In this document: piece after piece, positions 27,062 to 35,991 of the stretch | Position numbering within the stretch: position 1 is the first letter of the stretch | Layout of the letters: every line of letters begins with the position of its first letter | Assembly (NCBI RefSeq): GCF_029269745.1 | Contig: NZ_JARJHT010000001.1 | Span: 1,984,001 to 2,048,000 of the forward strand | Direction of reading: 5' to 3' | DNA length: 64,000 nucleotides | Source of the DNA: Polluticoccus soli | GTDB lineage: Bacteria > Bacteroidota > Bacteroidia > Chitinophagales > Chitinophagaceae | The notes under the pieces: model-generated | What the model saw: the letters and a program-made list of their open reading frames with translations, nothing else | Told to the model about the DNA's origin: nothing | Databases searched by the model: none | Translations under genes and position numbers: made by a program

Positions 27062-27946
27062 ATGACAGATTTCAGGCCCAGCCGTTTCCAGATACTTCCT
27101 ACTGTTGTCAAGAACCTGATCATTATTAATTCGCTCATTGTCCTGGCCACATTTGTGCTGGGCAAGGCGGGTATTGATATAGCCGACTATTGTGGATTGC
27201 ACTACTGGCGCTCACATTACTTCAAGCCCTGGCAGTTTCTTACCCACATGTTCCTGCACGGTAGCTACAATGATGTGAACGGTACGATCGTCCACTTGTT
27301 CTCAAACATGTTTGCATTGTGGATGTTTGGCAGCATACTGGAAAACCTTTGGGGACCTAAGCGGTTCCTGATATTTTACCTCGTATGCGGATTGGGTGCT
27401 GCAGTGCTGCACCTTGGTGTGGTAGCTTATGAATTCAAAGCTATCGAGCATGCTTTTATGGCCTATCAACAAGATCCGGGAGTTAACCAGTTCGACCTGT
27501 TCCTGAAACAGCACGTTAACCTCCGCGGAGGAAATCCATTGAGTGTTCAGCTATACCGCATCAATGAAATATGGCAGAACGACCCATCGGCTAGTTTAGG
27601 CCGTGAGTCGGTATCAGCTATCAATCAATACTTGTTTGGCACTACCTATCAGCAAATGTACCTGCCGGGTATTTATGACGAAGCCACGGTAGGTGCCTCA
27701 GGTGCAGTATTCGGCATACTGTTCGCCTTCGGTTATCTGTTCCCTAACACCTTGCTGTATCTCTATTTCCTTGTACCGATAAAAGCGAAATACGTTGTGG
27801 GTGCTTATGCCCTGTTCGAGTTGTATGCGGGTATCCGTAACTCAGCGGGTGATAATATTGCGCATTTTGCTCACCTCGGCGGTATGCTCGTGGCATTTAT
27901 ATTGTTAAAGATCTGGAATAAGACCAACCGGAATCATTTTTATTAA
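27062..27946 (+). CDS. Rhomboid family intramembrane serine protease (catalytically intact)
   Basis: Six to seven transmembrane helices in 294 residues. The catalytic Ser213 sits in GASGAVFG (211-218) and the catalytic His271 in HFAHLGGML. The family's WxxxT region reads WQFLTHMFLHGSYNDVNG and is followed by HLFSNMFALWMFG. A long loop of about 70 residues (about 135-205) between helices 3 and 4 is an insertion relative to compact rhomboids. It should cleave transmembrane segments of membrane proteins. The next gene, 17 bp on, is a rhomboid without the catalytic pair. Confidence 0.93.
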   Translation: MTDFRPSRFQILPTVVKNLIIINSLIVLATFVLGKAGIDIADYCGLHYWRSHYFKPWQFLTHMFLHGSYNDVNGTIVHLFSNMFALWMFGSILENLWGPKRFLIFYLVCGLGAAVLHLGVVAYEFKAIEHAFMAYQQDPGVNQFDLFLKQHVNLRGGNPLSVQLYRINEIWQNDPSASLGRESVSAINQYLFGTTYQQMYLPGIYDEATVGASGAVFGILFAFGYLFPNTLLYLYFLVPIKAKYVVGAYALFELYAGIRNSAGDNIAHFAHLGGMLVAFILLKIWNKTNRNHFY

Positions 27947-27963
27947 ATAACTTAGAAAAGAGT

Positions 27964-28869
27964 ATGAAGACAGTGCCAAGGCGTTCCCTTTCATCGTCCA
28001 TTCCTGGATACGAGCAAAACGCGGTTCTCCAGCTGATAATAGCCAGTGGTGTAGGGTACGTGATATATAAGCTAATTGAGGTGATACTGATGGTGGTTGA
28101 TGCCAATCCTGTCACTTTTTCTACACTTTTTACGCAAAACATCGGCCTGCCGGCTGTTCATAATTTTCCGGCAAAATTCTGGACACTGTTCACTTACGGC
28201 TGGGTACACGGCGGTTTTTGGGAATTGTTTACCAACATGATCTGGCTATATGCTTTTGGCAGCGTAGTGCAAATGCTGGTGGGATACAGGCAGGTGATCC
28301 CTTTGTTTATCTATGCTTTGGTAGTAGGAGGTGTGTTTTATGAACTTGCCCAGCTCCTGCCTGGTGGATTCTTTGCTTCCAGGCCGTTTGTTTTTGGTGC
28401 CGCGGCTGCGGTAGTTTCTATGGCAGTAGCCGCACTTACCATTTCTCCAGGTTACAGGTTCCACCTTACACCAACCTTTAGCGTGCCGCTGGTGGCGTTG
28501 GTTTGCATCTTCCTGTTCCTGATCGTTATTAGTTCGAATCTTGAAGGTCCTTACCTGTTTTTGCTGGCTGGGGGTGCCCTTACTGGTTATGGTTATGTCA
28601 AACTGCTACAGAGTGGTTACAAGCCCGGCGGCTGGATGTATGGTATGATGGATAGTATGAACCGCATGGTTACGCCCGACGAAACCGATTGGAAAAAGCC
28701 CGGCAAAAAGCGCAACGAAGTATTGACCAAAGTAAAACAAACCCGCCAGGATAATTTACAGAAGCGTGTTGATGAAATACTCGACAAGATCAACCAGCAC
28801 GGTTATGATTCGCTAACTACCGAGGAGAAAGAAATATTGTTAAGGGCAGGGAAGGAGGATAATCTCTAA
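27964..28869 (+). CDS. Rhomboid-fold protein lacking catalytic Ser and His (pseudoprotease)
   Basis: The topology and landmark residues follow rhomboids (WTLFTYGWVHGGFWELFTNMIWLYAFG), but the GxSG motif is GAAAAV (145-150), with Ala147 in the nucleophile position, and the helix-6 His is gone (LLAGGALTGYGY). It is thus predicted to be proteolytically dead, like iRhoms and derlins. A soluble C-terminal tail of about 70 residues (ILDKINQHGYDSLTTEEKEIL), with a recurring helical motif of Bacteroidota rhomboids, follows. It lies 17 bp after the active rhomboid, so a role as its regulator, adaptor or client carrier is a reasonable inference. Confidence 0.85.
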   Translation: MKTVPRRSLSSSIPGYEQNAVLQLIIASGVGYVIYKLIEVILMVVDANPVTFSTLFTQNIGLPAVHNFPAKFWTLFTYGWVHGGFWELFTNMIWLYAFGSVVQMLVGYRQVIPLFIYALVVGGVFYELAQLLPGGFFASRPFVFGAAAAVVSMAVAALTISPGYRFHLTPTFSVPLVALVCIFLFLIVISSNLEGPYLFLLAGGALTGYGYVKLLQSGYKPGGWMYGMMDSMNRMVTPDETDWKKPGKKRNEVLTKVKQTRQDNLQKRVDEILDKINQHGYDSLTTEEKEILLRAGKEDNL

Positions 28870-28878
28870 AACTTTGCA

Positions 28879-30027
28879 GTGAGCAATAATGATCGAAGTC
28901 TCTTAAGCAGGCTATTTAGTAATACAGTTTTCATGGTCAATGTACTCGCCGCCATATGGCTGGCATTGTGTGCATTGGCTGCTATTGTAAGTCCGGCCAG
29001 GTTCTCCTGGCTTGCTTTATTTAGCCTTACCACGCCGTTTGCAGTGGCGGCCAATGTATTTTTCATGTTCCTGTGGCTGTTTTCGTCAAGGAAATTCCGC
29101 TCGGTGCTTTCCCTTTCTGCTCTACTCGTTTCCTACAAAGTGGTGATCACCATTCTTGGCTTCAACTATTTTGGAGAAAACGACATGGTGCGTAGGCCCA
29201 GCACTATTAAGATCATTTCGTGGAATGCGCATGGTCTGGGCATCTTCAACCGTCCACAAAACAAAGAGTTCAATAAACGCATACTGGAATACCTGAAGGA
29301 AGAGAATGCGGACATTCTTTGTATCCCCGAGTTCTCGGTAACGAAGAGCAATATAATGAAGCCGAATGCCGAAAAGATCATCGATAATGGTCATTACATC
29401 GACTACCGGTTCAATCCCGACAATAGTTTAAACAACAAGGTATATCTCGGAACCGCAGTATTCTCAAAATACCCTTTCCGCAATTACGAGAGCCACCAGC
29501 TGGCCGAGCTCATTTACATGATGCAGGGCGATATTGAGCTACCTGCAGGCAAGATCATCCGTGTGTTCTTTGTGCACCTCACTACCTTCGGTCTTAGCGA
29601 TAAGGACAAAGAATATATTGACGATGCCAAGCAGAACCGTACCATGTTCGAAGATGATCTGCAGGTGTCGAAATCGTTTGTAGAGAAATTCCGTAATGCT
29701 TACGCAAAGAGAGCAGTTGAGGCCGAAAAGGCAGCCCGGATCATTGAAGCCAGCCCATATCCCGTGGTCATATGCGGCGATCTGAATGATCTGCCCGGTT
29801 CTTATACCTACACGCGGTTGCGTGGAAAGTTGAACGACGCCTTCCTGGATAAGGGCAGAGGTTTAGGTAGGACATATAACCGCATTTCACCAACATTACG
29901 TATCGATCACTTCTTTTACGATGCAAAAGCGCTGAAGTTGGTAGGCTTTGATTGTCCCACTACGGCGCTTTCCGATCATAACCCGATCATTACGAATTTT
30001 GAAATAAACCCCAAGCCTCGCAACTAA
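28879..30027 (+). CDS. Membrane-anchored endonuclease/exonuclease/phosphatase (EEP) family hydrolase
   Basis: A 382-residue protein with a likely GTG start 9 bp after the rhomboid-like gene. Three hydrophobic helices (about 18-38, 42-66 and 73-95) precede a metal-dependent EEP domain. The domain has ISWNAHGLG, EENADILCIPEF, CGDLNDLPGSYTY, RIDHFFYD and a terminal SDHNPIITNFEI, which are the DNase-I/Mg-phosphatase landmarks. The substrate could be a phosphodiester in nucleic acid or lipid. The membrane anchor favours an envelope substrate. It belongs to the rhomboid-EEP-cysS run. Confidence 0.85.
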   Translation: MSNNDRSLLSRLFSNTVFMVNVLAAIWLALCALAAIVSPARFSWLALFSLTTPFAVAANVFFMFLWLFSSRKFRSVLSLSALLVSYKVVITILGFNYFGENDMVRRPSTIKIISWNAHGLGIFNRPQNKEFNKRILEYLKEENADILCIPEFSVTKSNIMKPNAEKIIDNGHYIDYRFNPDNSLNNKVYLGTAVFSKYPFRNYESHQLAELIYMMQGDIELPAGKIIRVFFVHLTTFGLSDKDKEYIDDAKQNRTMFEDDLQVSKSFVEKFRNAYAKRAVEAEKAARIIEASPYPVVICGDLNDLPGSYTYTRLRGKLNDAFLDKGRGLGRTYNRISPTLRIDHFFYDAKALKLVGFDCPTTALSDHNPIITNFEINPKPRN

Positions 30028-30031
30028 GCCT

Positions 30032-30039
30032 TATTTTTG
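30032..30039 (+). promoter_or_regulatory. Candidate -7 box (TATTTTTG) before cysS
   Basis: A TAnnTTTG match 16 nt before the cysS start, in the 27-bp gap after the EEP gene, with no -33 partner at normal spacing. Confidence 0.35.
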
Positions 30040-30054
30040 CGCTTATTTTGCAAT

Positions 30055-31545
30055 ATGTCAGATCTGTTTGTATATAACTCTTATACCCGTCAGAAAGAGA
30101 AATTCGAACCAATAACCCCCGGTTACGTTGGTCTCTACGTGTGTGGTCCTACTGTGTCGGGCGAATCGCACATGGGCCATGCCCGTCCTTATATTACTTT
30201 CGATATAGTGTATCGCTACCTGACTCATCTTGGCAACAAGGTGCGCTATGTGCGTAACATAACTGATGCTGGCCACTTTGAAGAAGAAGGCCGCGAAGCT
30301 GAAGATAAAGTAGCTACCAAAGCCAAGCTGGAAAGGTTGGAGCCTATGGAGTTGGTGCACAAGTACACCAACATGTTCCATTGGGCTATGCGCCTGTTCA
30401 ACTGCATAGATCCCAGCATCGAACCTACGGCTACTGGCCACATCATTGAGCAGATAGACATGATCGAAACGATCATTAAGAAGGGATATGCTTATGAGAA
30501 GAATGGTTCTGTTTATTTCGATGTAAAGAAATACGCACAGGATCATCCATACGGCAAACTTTCCGGTCGCGTGCTGGAAGACCTGCTGGAAACCACGCGC
30601 GACCTGGATGGGCAGGATGAGAAAAATAACAAAGTGGATTTCGCTCTTTGGAAGAATGCGCCACCTGAACACATCATGCGCTGGAAAAGTCCATGGGGCG
30701 AAGGCTTCCCCGGCTGGCACATCGAGTGCTCGGCCATGAGTAGCAAATACCTGGGTGAGACCTTTGATATTCACGGTGGTGGTATGGATCTCCAGTTCCC
30801 GCACCACGAGAGCGAGATCGCACAATCTACCATAGCTCACGGCCATCCGCCGGTACGCTACTGGATGCACAATAACATGATCACCATCAACGGCAAGAAG
30901 ATGGGTAAGAGCTATAACAATGTGATCAAACTGAGTGAGCTCTTTACCGGAACACACCCATTGCTGGAGCAGGCTTACCACCCAATGGTGATACGCTTCT
31001 ACATTCTGCAGACACACTACCGCAGCACGCTCGATTTCTCTAACGAGGCCTTGCAAGCTTCTGAAAAGGCACTGCGCCGCTTGTGGGATGCTTATGAAGT
31101 GTTGCAAAAGCTACAGCCGAATACAGGAGCGGCTACTGATGCTGCGCTTGACGCACAAGTGAACAAATGGTGTGCCGAGTGCGAAGAGTTCATGAACGAT
31201 GATCTGAACACTGCAAAAGTGATAGCTAACTTGTTCGAGATCGCGCCGGTGATCAATGGCATCAAAGGCGGACAGGTAGCAGCTAATGCGCTTTCCGCAG
31301 AGACATATGCTACACTTCGCACTACGTTCAAAACTTACCTGGAAGACATCATGGGTCTGCAGCCAATGCAAGTACAGCAAAGCAATAAGCTGGACCAGGT
31401 GATGCAGCTGCTGGTGGAAATAAGGAAAGAAGCACGTACAAGAAAAGACTTTGCAACCTCTGACCAGATACGTAACAAACTGGCTGAGGCAGGCATACAG
31501 CTGAAAGATGAGAAAGACGGCAGCGTCTCGTATACAATTGAATAA
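30055..31545 (+). CDS. cysS: Cysteinyl-tRNA synthetase
   Basis: A class I synthetase, 496 residues, charging tRNA-Cys. The Zn/adenylate motif YVCGPTV, the HIGH equivalent HMGHARPY, the substrate-loop [10 protein letters not shown] and HHESEIAQS, and the KMSKS-type loop KMGKS (with Gly at the third position) are all present. The C-terminal DALR-type helical domain follows. I took the ATG at 30055 ([15 protein letters not shown]), because the earlier one at 30037 lies at the putative -7 box. The ABC exporter gene starts 6 bp downstream. Confidence 0.96.
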   Translation: MSDLFVYNSYTRQKEKFEPITPGYVGLYVCGPTVSGESHMGHARPYITFDIVYRYLTHLGNKVRYVRNITDAGHFEEEGREAEDKVATKAKLERLEPMELVHKYTNMFHWAMRLFNCIDPSIEPTATGHIIEQIDMIETIIKKGYAYEKNGSVYFDVKKYAQDHPYGKLSGRVLEDLLETTRDLDGQDEKNNKVDFALWKNAPPEHIMRWKSPWGEGFPGWHIECSAMSSKYLGETFDIHGGGMDLQFPHHESEIAQSTIAHGHPPVRYWMHNNMITINGKKMGKSYNNVIKLSELFTGTHPLLEQAYHPMVIRFYILQTHYRSTLDFSNEALQASEKALRRLWDAYEVLQKLQPNTGAATDAALDAQVNKWCAECEEFMNDDLNTAKVIANLFEIAPVINGIKGGQVAANALSAETYATLRTTFKTYLEDIMGLQPMQVQQSNKLDQVMQLLVEIRKEARTRKDFATSDQIRNKLAEAGIQLKDEKDGSVSYTIE

Positions 31546-31551
31546 ACTTAG

Positions 31552-33351
31552 ATGAAGAACCTTTCAAAAATGCTGCGCTATCTGGGCGATTACAAAGGCC
31601 AGATAGCGCTCTATTTTATAACCATACTGCTATCCGTTGTTTTTGCCCTGTTCTCTTTCGGTATGCTGTGGCCGGTGCTGCAGGTGCTGTTTGTAGGCGA
31701 ACAAGTGGTGAATGCACCCAACAGCATCGTTGGGAAAGTAACGACCTATGTCAATAAGGTGATACTGGACCACGATAAACTCACGGCTCTTACTTATGCC
31801 GTGATCATAGTGGTAGCATTTACCATTCTGAAGAACCTGTTCATTTATCTGTCGTTGCGCATACTCAACCCAATACGCAACTCGATACTTCGCCGTCTGC
31901 GCAATGAGATGTTCACCAAAGCTCTGTCGCTGCCCATCGGCTTCTTTACCGAAGAGCGTAAAGGCGACCTCATGTCACGGATGACCAACGATATTACCGA
32001 GGTGGAGATCTCGGTAATGAGCGTGCTGGAAACTATCATACGTGAACCGCTCACCGTGATACTCACGATCACGTCGATGCTCCTGATCAGTCCGCAGCTT
32101 ACGTTGTTCATGTTCATCTTCCTGCCTATCGCGGGTGTGGTGATCGGCCGCATCGGCAAGTCGCTTAAGAAACCATCGAACATGGCGCAGGAACGCCTTG
32201 GCGAAATGCTGGGTGTGATAGACGAGACACTTGTGGGCATGCGGGTGGTAAAAGCGTTCAATGCAGAAAAGCATCAGCACCTCAAGTTTACACAGATCAA
32301 CAATACACTGATGCGCTTGCGCAACACCATATCTGCAAAACGTGAACTGGCTTCTCCGCTTTCTGAAACGATGGGTATCCTTGTGGTGAGCATCATACTA
32401 TGGTATGGAGGTAAGCTGATATTTGCAGGAGATTCTGCTTTGACAGGCCCTGCCTTCGTTGCCTATATTGGTTTGTTCTACCAGATCATCAATCCACTAA
32501 AGAATCTTTCTACAGCACTATATAATGTTCAAAAAGGCGCTGCTGCGCTCGACAGGATAGAATACTTCCTCGGTGCCGAGAATACAGTAAAGGAATTGCC
32601 CAACGCAAAGCCTATCAAAAACTTTGAGCGTGCTATCGAGTTCAGGAATGTACACTTCAGTTATGGCAACAAAAAGATACTGAATGGCATCGACCTGACG
32701 ATTGAAAAAGGAAAGATGATAGCCCTGGTAGGCGCGTCGGGTGCAGGTAAATCTACCTTGGTAGACCTGATACCGCGTTTCCATGATGTATCTGCTGGTG
32801 AGATACTGATAGACGGTGTGAACATAAAAGATTTCAAATTGTACGAGCTGCGCAGGCTCATGGGCGTAGTAAGCCAGGAGCCTATTCTTTTCAACGATAC
32901 TATTTACAATAACATTACTCTGGGCACCGGTGGCGTGACGCCACAACAGGTAGAAGAAGCTGCACGCATCGCACATGCACACAATTTCATCACAGCGAAA
33001 GCCAGCGGTTATGAGACCATAGTGGGCGACCGAGGTGCCAAACTCAGTGGCGGTGAACGTCAGCGTACCACCATCGCTAGGGCCGTATTAAAAAATCCAC
33101 CGATCCTGATCCTTGACGAGGCAACGTCGTCGCTGGATACCGAAAGCGAGCGCATTGTTCAGGATGCCATTAACAAGCTGATGGAGAACCGTACCTGCAT
33201 AGTTATTGCACACAGGCTTTCTACCGTTCAGCACGCCGACGAGATCATCGTCCTGGAGCGTGGAGAAGTAGTGGAAAGGGGCAGCCACAGCGAACTTATA
33301 AGCAAAAACGGGGTATATAAAAAACTCGTGGAACTGCAGCAGGTCAAATAG
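31552..33351 (+). CDS. ABC exporter, MsbA-like (fused permease and ATPase)
   Basis: A 599-residue half-transporter: six transmembrane helices in residues 15-310, then one nucleotide-binding domain with Walker A GASGAGKS (near 395-402), LSGGERQ (near 498) and Walker B ILILDEATSSLD (near 520). The length and layout match MsbA/lipid-flippase or multidrug exporters. In Gram-negative bacteria MsbA flips lipid A across the inner membrane. The location next to galE fits an envelope-sugar context, but substrate assignment is inference. Confidence 0.88.
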   Translation: MKNLSKMLRYLGDYKGQIALYFITILLSVVFALFSFGMLWPVLQVLFVGEQVVNAPNSIVGKVTTYVNKVILDHDKLTALTYAVIIVVAFTILKNLFIYLSLRILNPIRNSILRRLRNEMFTKALSLPIGFFTEERKGDLMSRMTNDITEVEISVMSVLETIIREPLTVILTITSMLLISPQLTLFMFIFLPIAGVVIGRIGKSLKKPSNMAQERLGEMLGVIDETLVGMRVVKAFNAEKHQHLKFTQINNTLMRLRNTISAKRELASPLSETMGILVVSIILWYGGKLIFAGDSALTGPAFVAYIGLFYQIINPLKNLSTALYNVQKGAAALDRIEYFLGAENTVKELPNAKPIKNFERAIEFRNVHFSYGNKKILNGIDLTIEKGKMIALVGASGAGKSTLVDLIPRFHDVSAGEILIDGVNIKDFKLYELRRLMGVVSQEPILFNDTIYNNITLGTGGVTPQQVEEAARIAHAHNFITAKASGYETIVGDRGAKLSGGERQRTTIARAVLKNPPILILDEATSSLDTESERIVQDAINKLMENRTCIVIAHRLSTVQHADEIIVLERGEVVERGSHSELISKNGVYKKLVELQQVK

Positions 33352-33357
33352 TTACGG

Positions 33358-33365
33358 TATATTTG
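33358..33365 (+). promoter_or_regulatory. Candidate -7 box (TATATTTG) for galE
   Basis: A TAnnTTTG match 18 nt before the galE start; the -33 region reads ACTG/CTGC, so the assignment is weak. Confidence 0.4.
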
Positions 33366-33383
33366 CATTAATAATAACTGTGC

Positions 33384-34424
33384 ATGAGCAAGATCCTTGT
33401 TACCGGAGGCTGCGGATATATTGGGGGGCATACCATTGTTGACCTTATCGCAAACGGATTCGAAGTAATTTCTGTCGATGATCTTTCGAAAGGTTCGCTG
33501 GTGATGTTGGGCGGTGTTGAGCGTGTGGTAGGCCGACCGGTAAAGAATTACAGGGTCAACCTCTGCAACCTTGATGATACCGAAACTATCTTCATTGAGA
33601 ACCCGGATATTGTAGGCATCGTTCATTTTGCGGCGTACAAATCGGTGCCTGAATCTGTACAGCAACCACTCAGGTATTTCGAGAACAATATCAACTCTCT
33701 GGTTAATATCCTGAAGTGTGCAAAAGAATATAAAGTAAATCACTTCGTATTCTCTTCGTCTTGCTCTGTGTATGGTAATGCTGACAAATTGCCAGTAGAC
33801 GAAAATGCGCCGCTGAAGGAACCCGAATCGCCTTATGCACGCACCAAACAGATGGGCGAGGCTATCTGTCGCGATTTCGCTAAGATCAATCCTGACTTCA
33901 ACGTTACACTATTACGATATTTCAATCCGGTAGGTGCACATCCAACAGCACTAATAGGTGAACTGCAGGAAAAGCCTGAAAACCTGGTTCCTGTCATCAC
34001 GCAAACTGCCATCGGCAAACGCCGCGAAATGCAGGTATTTGGTACGGACTATCCAACACGTGATGGCTCTTGCGTGCGCGATTATATTCATGTCATGGAT
34101 ATTGCCAATGCGCACACCAAAGCATTGCAATACACTATGTCGGGCGATAACGAAACGAACTGCGATGTATTCAATCTCGGCTCTGGTAGTGGCGTTACGG
34201 TGTTAGAGCTGATCAACGCTTTCGAGAAAGTGTCGGGAGAAAAGCTGCATTACAAACTCGGCCCGCGCAGGCCCGGAGATGTAGTAGAAGTATATGCAAA
34301 TAACAGCAAGGCTCGCTGCCTGCTCGATTGGGATATTAAATACTCGCTGGAGGATATGATGGATACTGCGTGGCGCTGGGAACAGAATATGAAGCGCGAA
34401 GCTGCCCGTATCAAACTGAATTAA
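33384..34424 (+). CDS. galE: UDP-glucose 4-epimerase
   Basis: A short-chain dehydrogenase-type epimerase of 346 residues that interconverts UDP-glucose and UDP-galactose (possibly also the N-acetyl forms) for envelope polysaccharides. The NAD-binding GGCGYIGG motif is at 8-15 and the catalytic Ser-Tyr-Lys set is at SSSCSVYG and SPYARTK (Tyr near 151). The LRYFNPVGAHP and RRPGDVVEVYAN blocks are characteristic of GalE. A sugar-nucleotide transferase gene on the opposite strand shares the downstream terminator. Confidence 0.95.
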   Translation: MSKILVTGGCGYIGGHTIVDLIANGFEVISVDDLSKGSLVMLGGVERVVGRPVKNYRVNLCNLDDTETIFIENPDIVGIVHFAAYKSVPESVQQPLRYFENNINSLVNILKCAKEYKVNHFVFSSSCSVYGNADKLPVDENAPLKEPESPYARTKQMGEAICRDFAKINPDFNVTLLRYFNPVGAHPTALIGELQEKPENLVPVITQTAIGKRREMQVFGTDYPTRDGSCVRDYIHVMDIANAHTKALQYTMSGDNETNCDVFNLGSGSGVTVLELINAFEKVSGEKLHYKLGPRRPGDVVEVYANNSKARCLLDWDIKYSLEDMMDTAWRWEQNMKREAARIKLN

Positions 34425-34432
34425 TACAAACT

Positions 34433-34457
34433 AAAAGCCCCGCACTGCGGGGCTTTT
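34433..34457. terminator. Bidirectional rho-independent terminator
   Basis: GC-rich stem AAAAGCCCCGC / GCGGGGCTTTT with an ACT loop, between galE and the convergent nucleotidyltransferase gene. Confidence 0.93.
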
Positions 34458-34459
34458 TA

Positions 34460-35455
34460 TTATCCAAGATCTATTTCTGTATTATCACCAATATTCAGGC
34501 TCTGACTTAGTCCCCGTACAAAGGCATCGCTGCCTATGATAGACGAGTGAAGCACCACTTCTTCCAGCTCAGCGTAAGAACCGATGATGGTGTCTTTAAT
34601 AATTGAGGCATTGATGTTGGTATGCTCACCAATCGTGACATTCGGCCCAATGATCGAATTGTGGATCTTGCAACCTTCGGCAATGCTTACAGGAGGTATG
34701 ATCACACTTGTTTCGTGCTTAGGGACTGGAGGCAGGCCTTTATCGGCCATTTGCTTCAACAGGATGGCATTGGTCGACAGCAGTGTTTCTTTCTTACCAC
34801 AGTCAAACCAGTTGTTTACTCTGAAGGCCTTGAACTCGATGCCATGTTGTATCATGTGCTCCAGCGCAATGGTCAGGTGGTATTCTCCCTCTTCAAACTC
34901 GCGGCTATCCAGGTTTTTCTCCAGCGCGTCAAACATCGCCGCTGTTTCTTTGATGTAGTAAACGCCTACCATGGCCATATTCGACTTTGGAATTAGCGGT
35001 TTTTCTACCACACGCATCACGATATCGTCGTCGTCCAATTCTGCAACGCCGAAACCACGTGGGTCATCCACCTTGCGCACACCGATCTGTGACACCGGGC
35101 TGCTTAGGATCTCTTTTACGTTGTAATCGCAGATGGTATCGCCCAGTACGATGAACACCTCTTCATCGCCTACCAGATCTTTGGTCAGCGAAATGGCATG
35201 GCCTGTACCGCGCCTGTCGTTTTGTGTAACGAAGGTGCAGGAAAGCTTGGGGTATGTTTTGTCTATGTAGTTCTGAATTTTCTCTCCGAGGTAACCGATC
35301 ACGAAAACAAAATCGGTAACGCCTGCATCCAGCAGCTGATCGACAATAACACTTAAGATGGTTTTGCCCGCTATGGGTATCAACGCTTTAGGTTGGGTAT
35401 ATGTTAGCGGACGTAACTTGGTTCCTGCACCGGCAACTGGTATGATTGCTTTCAC
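34460..35455 (-). CDS. Sugar-phosphate nucleotidyltransferase (RmlA-like) with left-handed beta-helix tail
   Basis: The start is GTG at 35455. The 331-residue product opens with the nucleotide-binding signature GAGTKLRPLT, followed by PKALIPIAGK and LGDTICDY. The C-terminal 80 residues carry hexapeptide repeats (IIGPNVTIGEHT, SIIGSDAFV). It probably joins a sugar-1-phosphate to a nucleoside triphosphate, such as glucose-1-phosphate thymidylyltransferase. The beta-helix tail resembles bifunctional GlmU/GalU-like enzymes, though an acetyltransferase function is not shown. The sugar is unknown. Confidence 0.86.
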   Translation of the reverse strand: MKAIIPVAGAGTKLRPLTYTQPKALIPIAGKTILSVIVDQLLDAGVTDFVFVIGYLGEKIQNYIDKTYPKLSCTFVTQNDRRGTGHAISLTKDLVGDEEVFIVLGDTICDYNVKEILSSPVSQIGVRKVDDPRGFGVAELDDDDIVMRVVEKPLIPKSNMAMVGVYYIKETAAMFDALEKNLDSREFEEGEYHLTIALEHMIQHGIEFKAFRVNNWFDCGKKETLLSTNAILLKQMADKGLPPVPKHETSVIIPPVSIAEGCKIHNSIIGPNVTIGEHTNINASIIKDTIIGSYAELEEVVLHSSIIGSDAFVRGLSQSLNIGDNTEIDLG

Positions 35456-35509
35456 AAACTAATTTTTTGTATTCAGATCGGCCTATTTCAGCGCGACGAA
35501 GTTAAATAA

Positions 35510-35535
35510 AAAGGAGGGTACTAAGCCCCTCCTTT
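35510..35535 (-). terminator. Rho-independent terminator after the secreted 127-aa protein
   Basis: On the reverse strand a stem (AAAGGAGGG paired with CCCTCCTTT) ends in a T-rich tail; it lies 26 bp past the stop codon at 35562. Confidence 0.8.
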
Positions 35536-35561
35536 CAAAAATCTGATAGCTATCAGCGGTA

Positions 35562-35945
35562 TTACATTAAAGCCTTAAAGGCTGTGAATTTGTTGGTTAT
35601 AGCCACCGAATTGCCCATGATGTTGCCTTGCAGAGCCAGCAGGTCGGTCTGTACCTGGCTTTGTGCAGTTATTTTGGCCTGGATGATCGCTTTATTTGCT
35701 TGCGATGAAGCCGCATTCATCTGCTGCTGCAGTTGGCTGATGCTGGTGCTAATGACATTCATGGCGCTGGTAAACCCGGCATTAGCCAGCGTTTGATTGG
35801 TGCGCTGGATACCTGCCTCATATTGACTCACACCTGAATTGAATAATATTTTCAGGTCGGTCTGTGTGGTAGGGCTGGTGGTTTGTGCCGTGGTAACTAC
35901 GCACGAAGCAAAAGCTAAGAAGCACAAAAGAAGTAGGCGTTTCAT
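35562..35945 (-). CDS. Small exported hypothetical protein
   Basis: The start at 35945 gives a signal peptide MKRLLLLCFLAFASCVVTTAQ. An upstream ATG at 35999 only adds a leader. The mature part (about 105 residues) is alanine-, glutamine- and serine-rich and predicted helical (SISQLQQQMNAASSQANKAI). I recognise no domain. The sequence ASC near the cleavage region could make it a lipoprotein, although the spacing is atypical. It follows the UbiD gene by 46 bp on the same strand, so cotranscription is possible. Confidence 0.7.
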   Translation of the reverse strand: MKRLLLLCFLAFASCVVTTAQTTSPTTQTDLKILFNSGVSQYEAGIQRTNQTLANAGFTSAMNVISTSISQLQQQMNAASSQANKAIIQAKITAQSQVQTDLLALQGNIMGNSVAITNKFTAFKALM

Positions 35946-35991
35946 CAGTATTTTTTTTAAAGTTAATGATTTTCCAGATATAAAACCGGGT

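Noticed and set aside
30058-31107. Long open frame (349 codons) antisense to cysS
   Set aside because: It is entirely within cysS with a composition unlike a real protein and no recognised motif.
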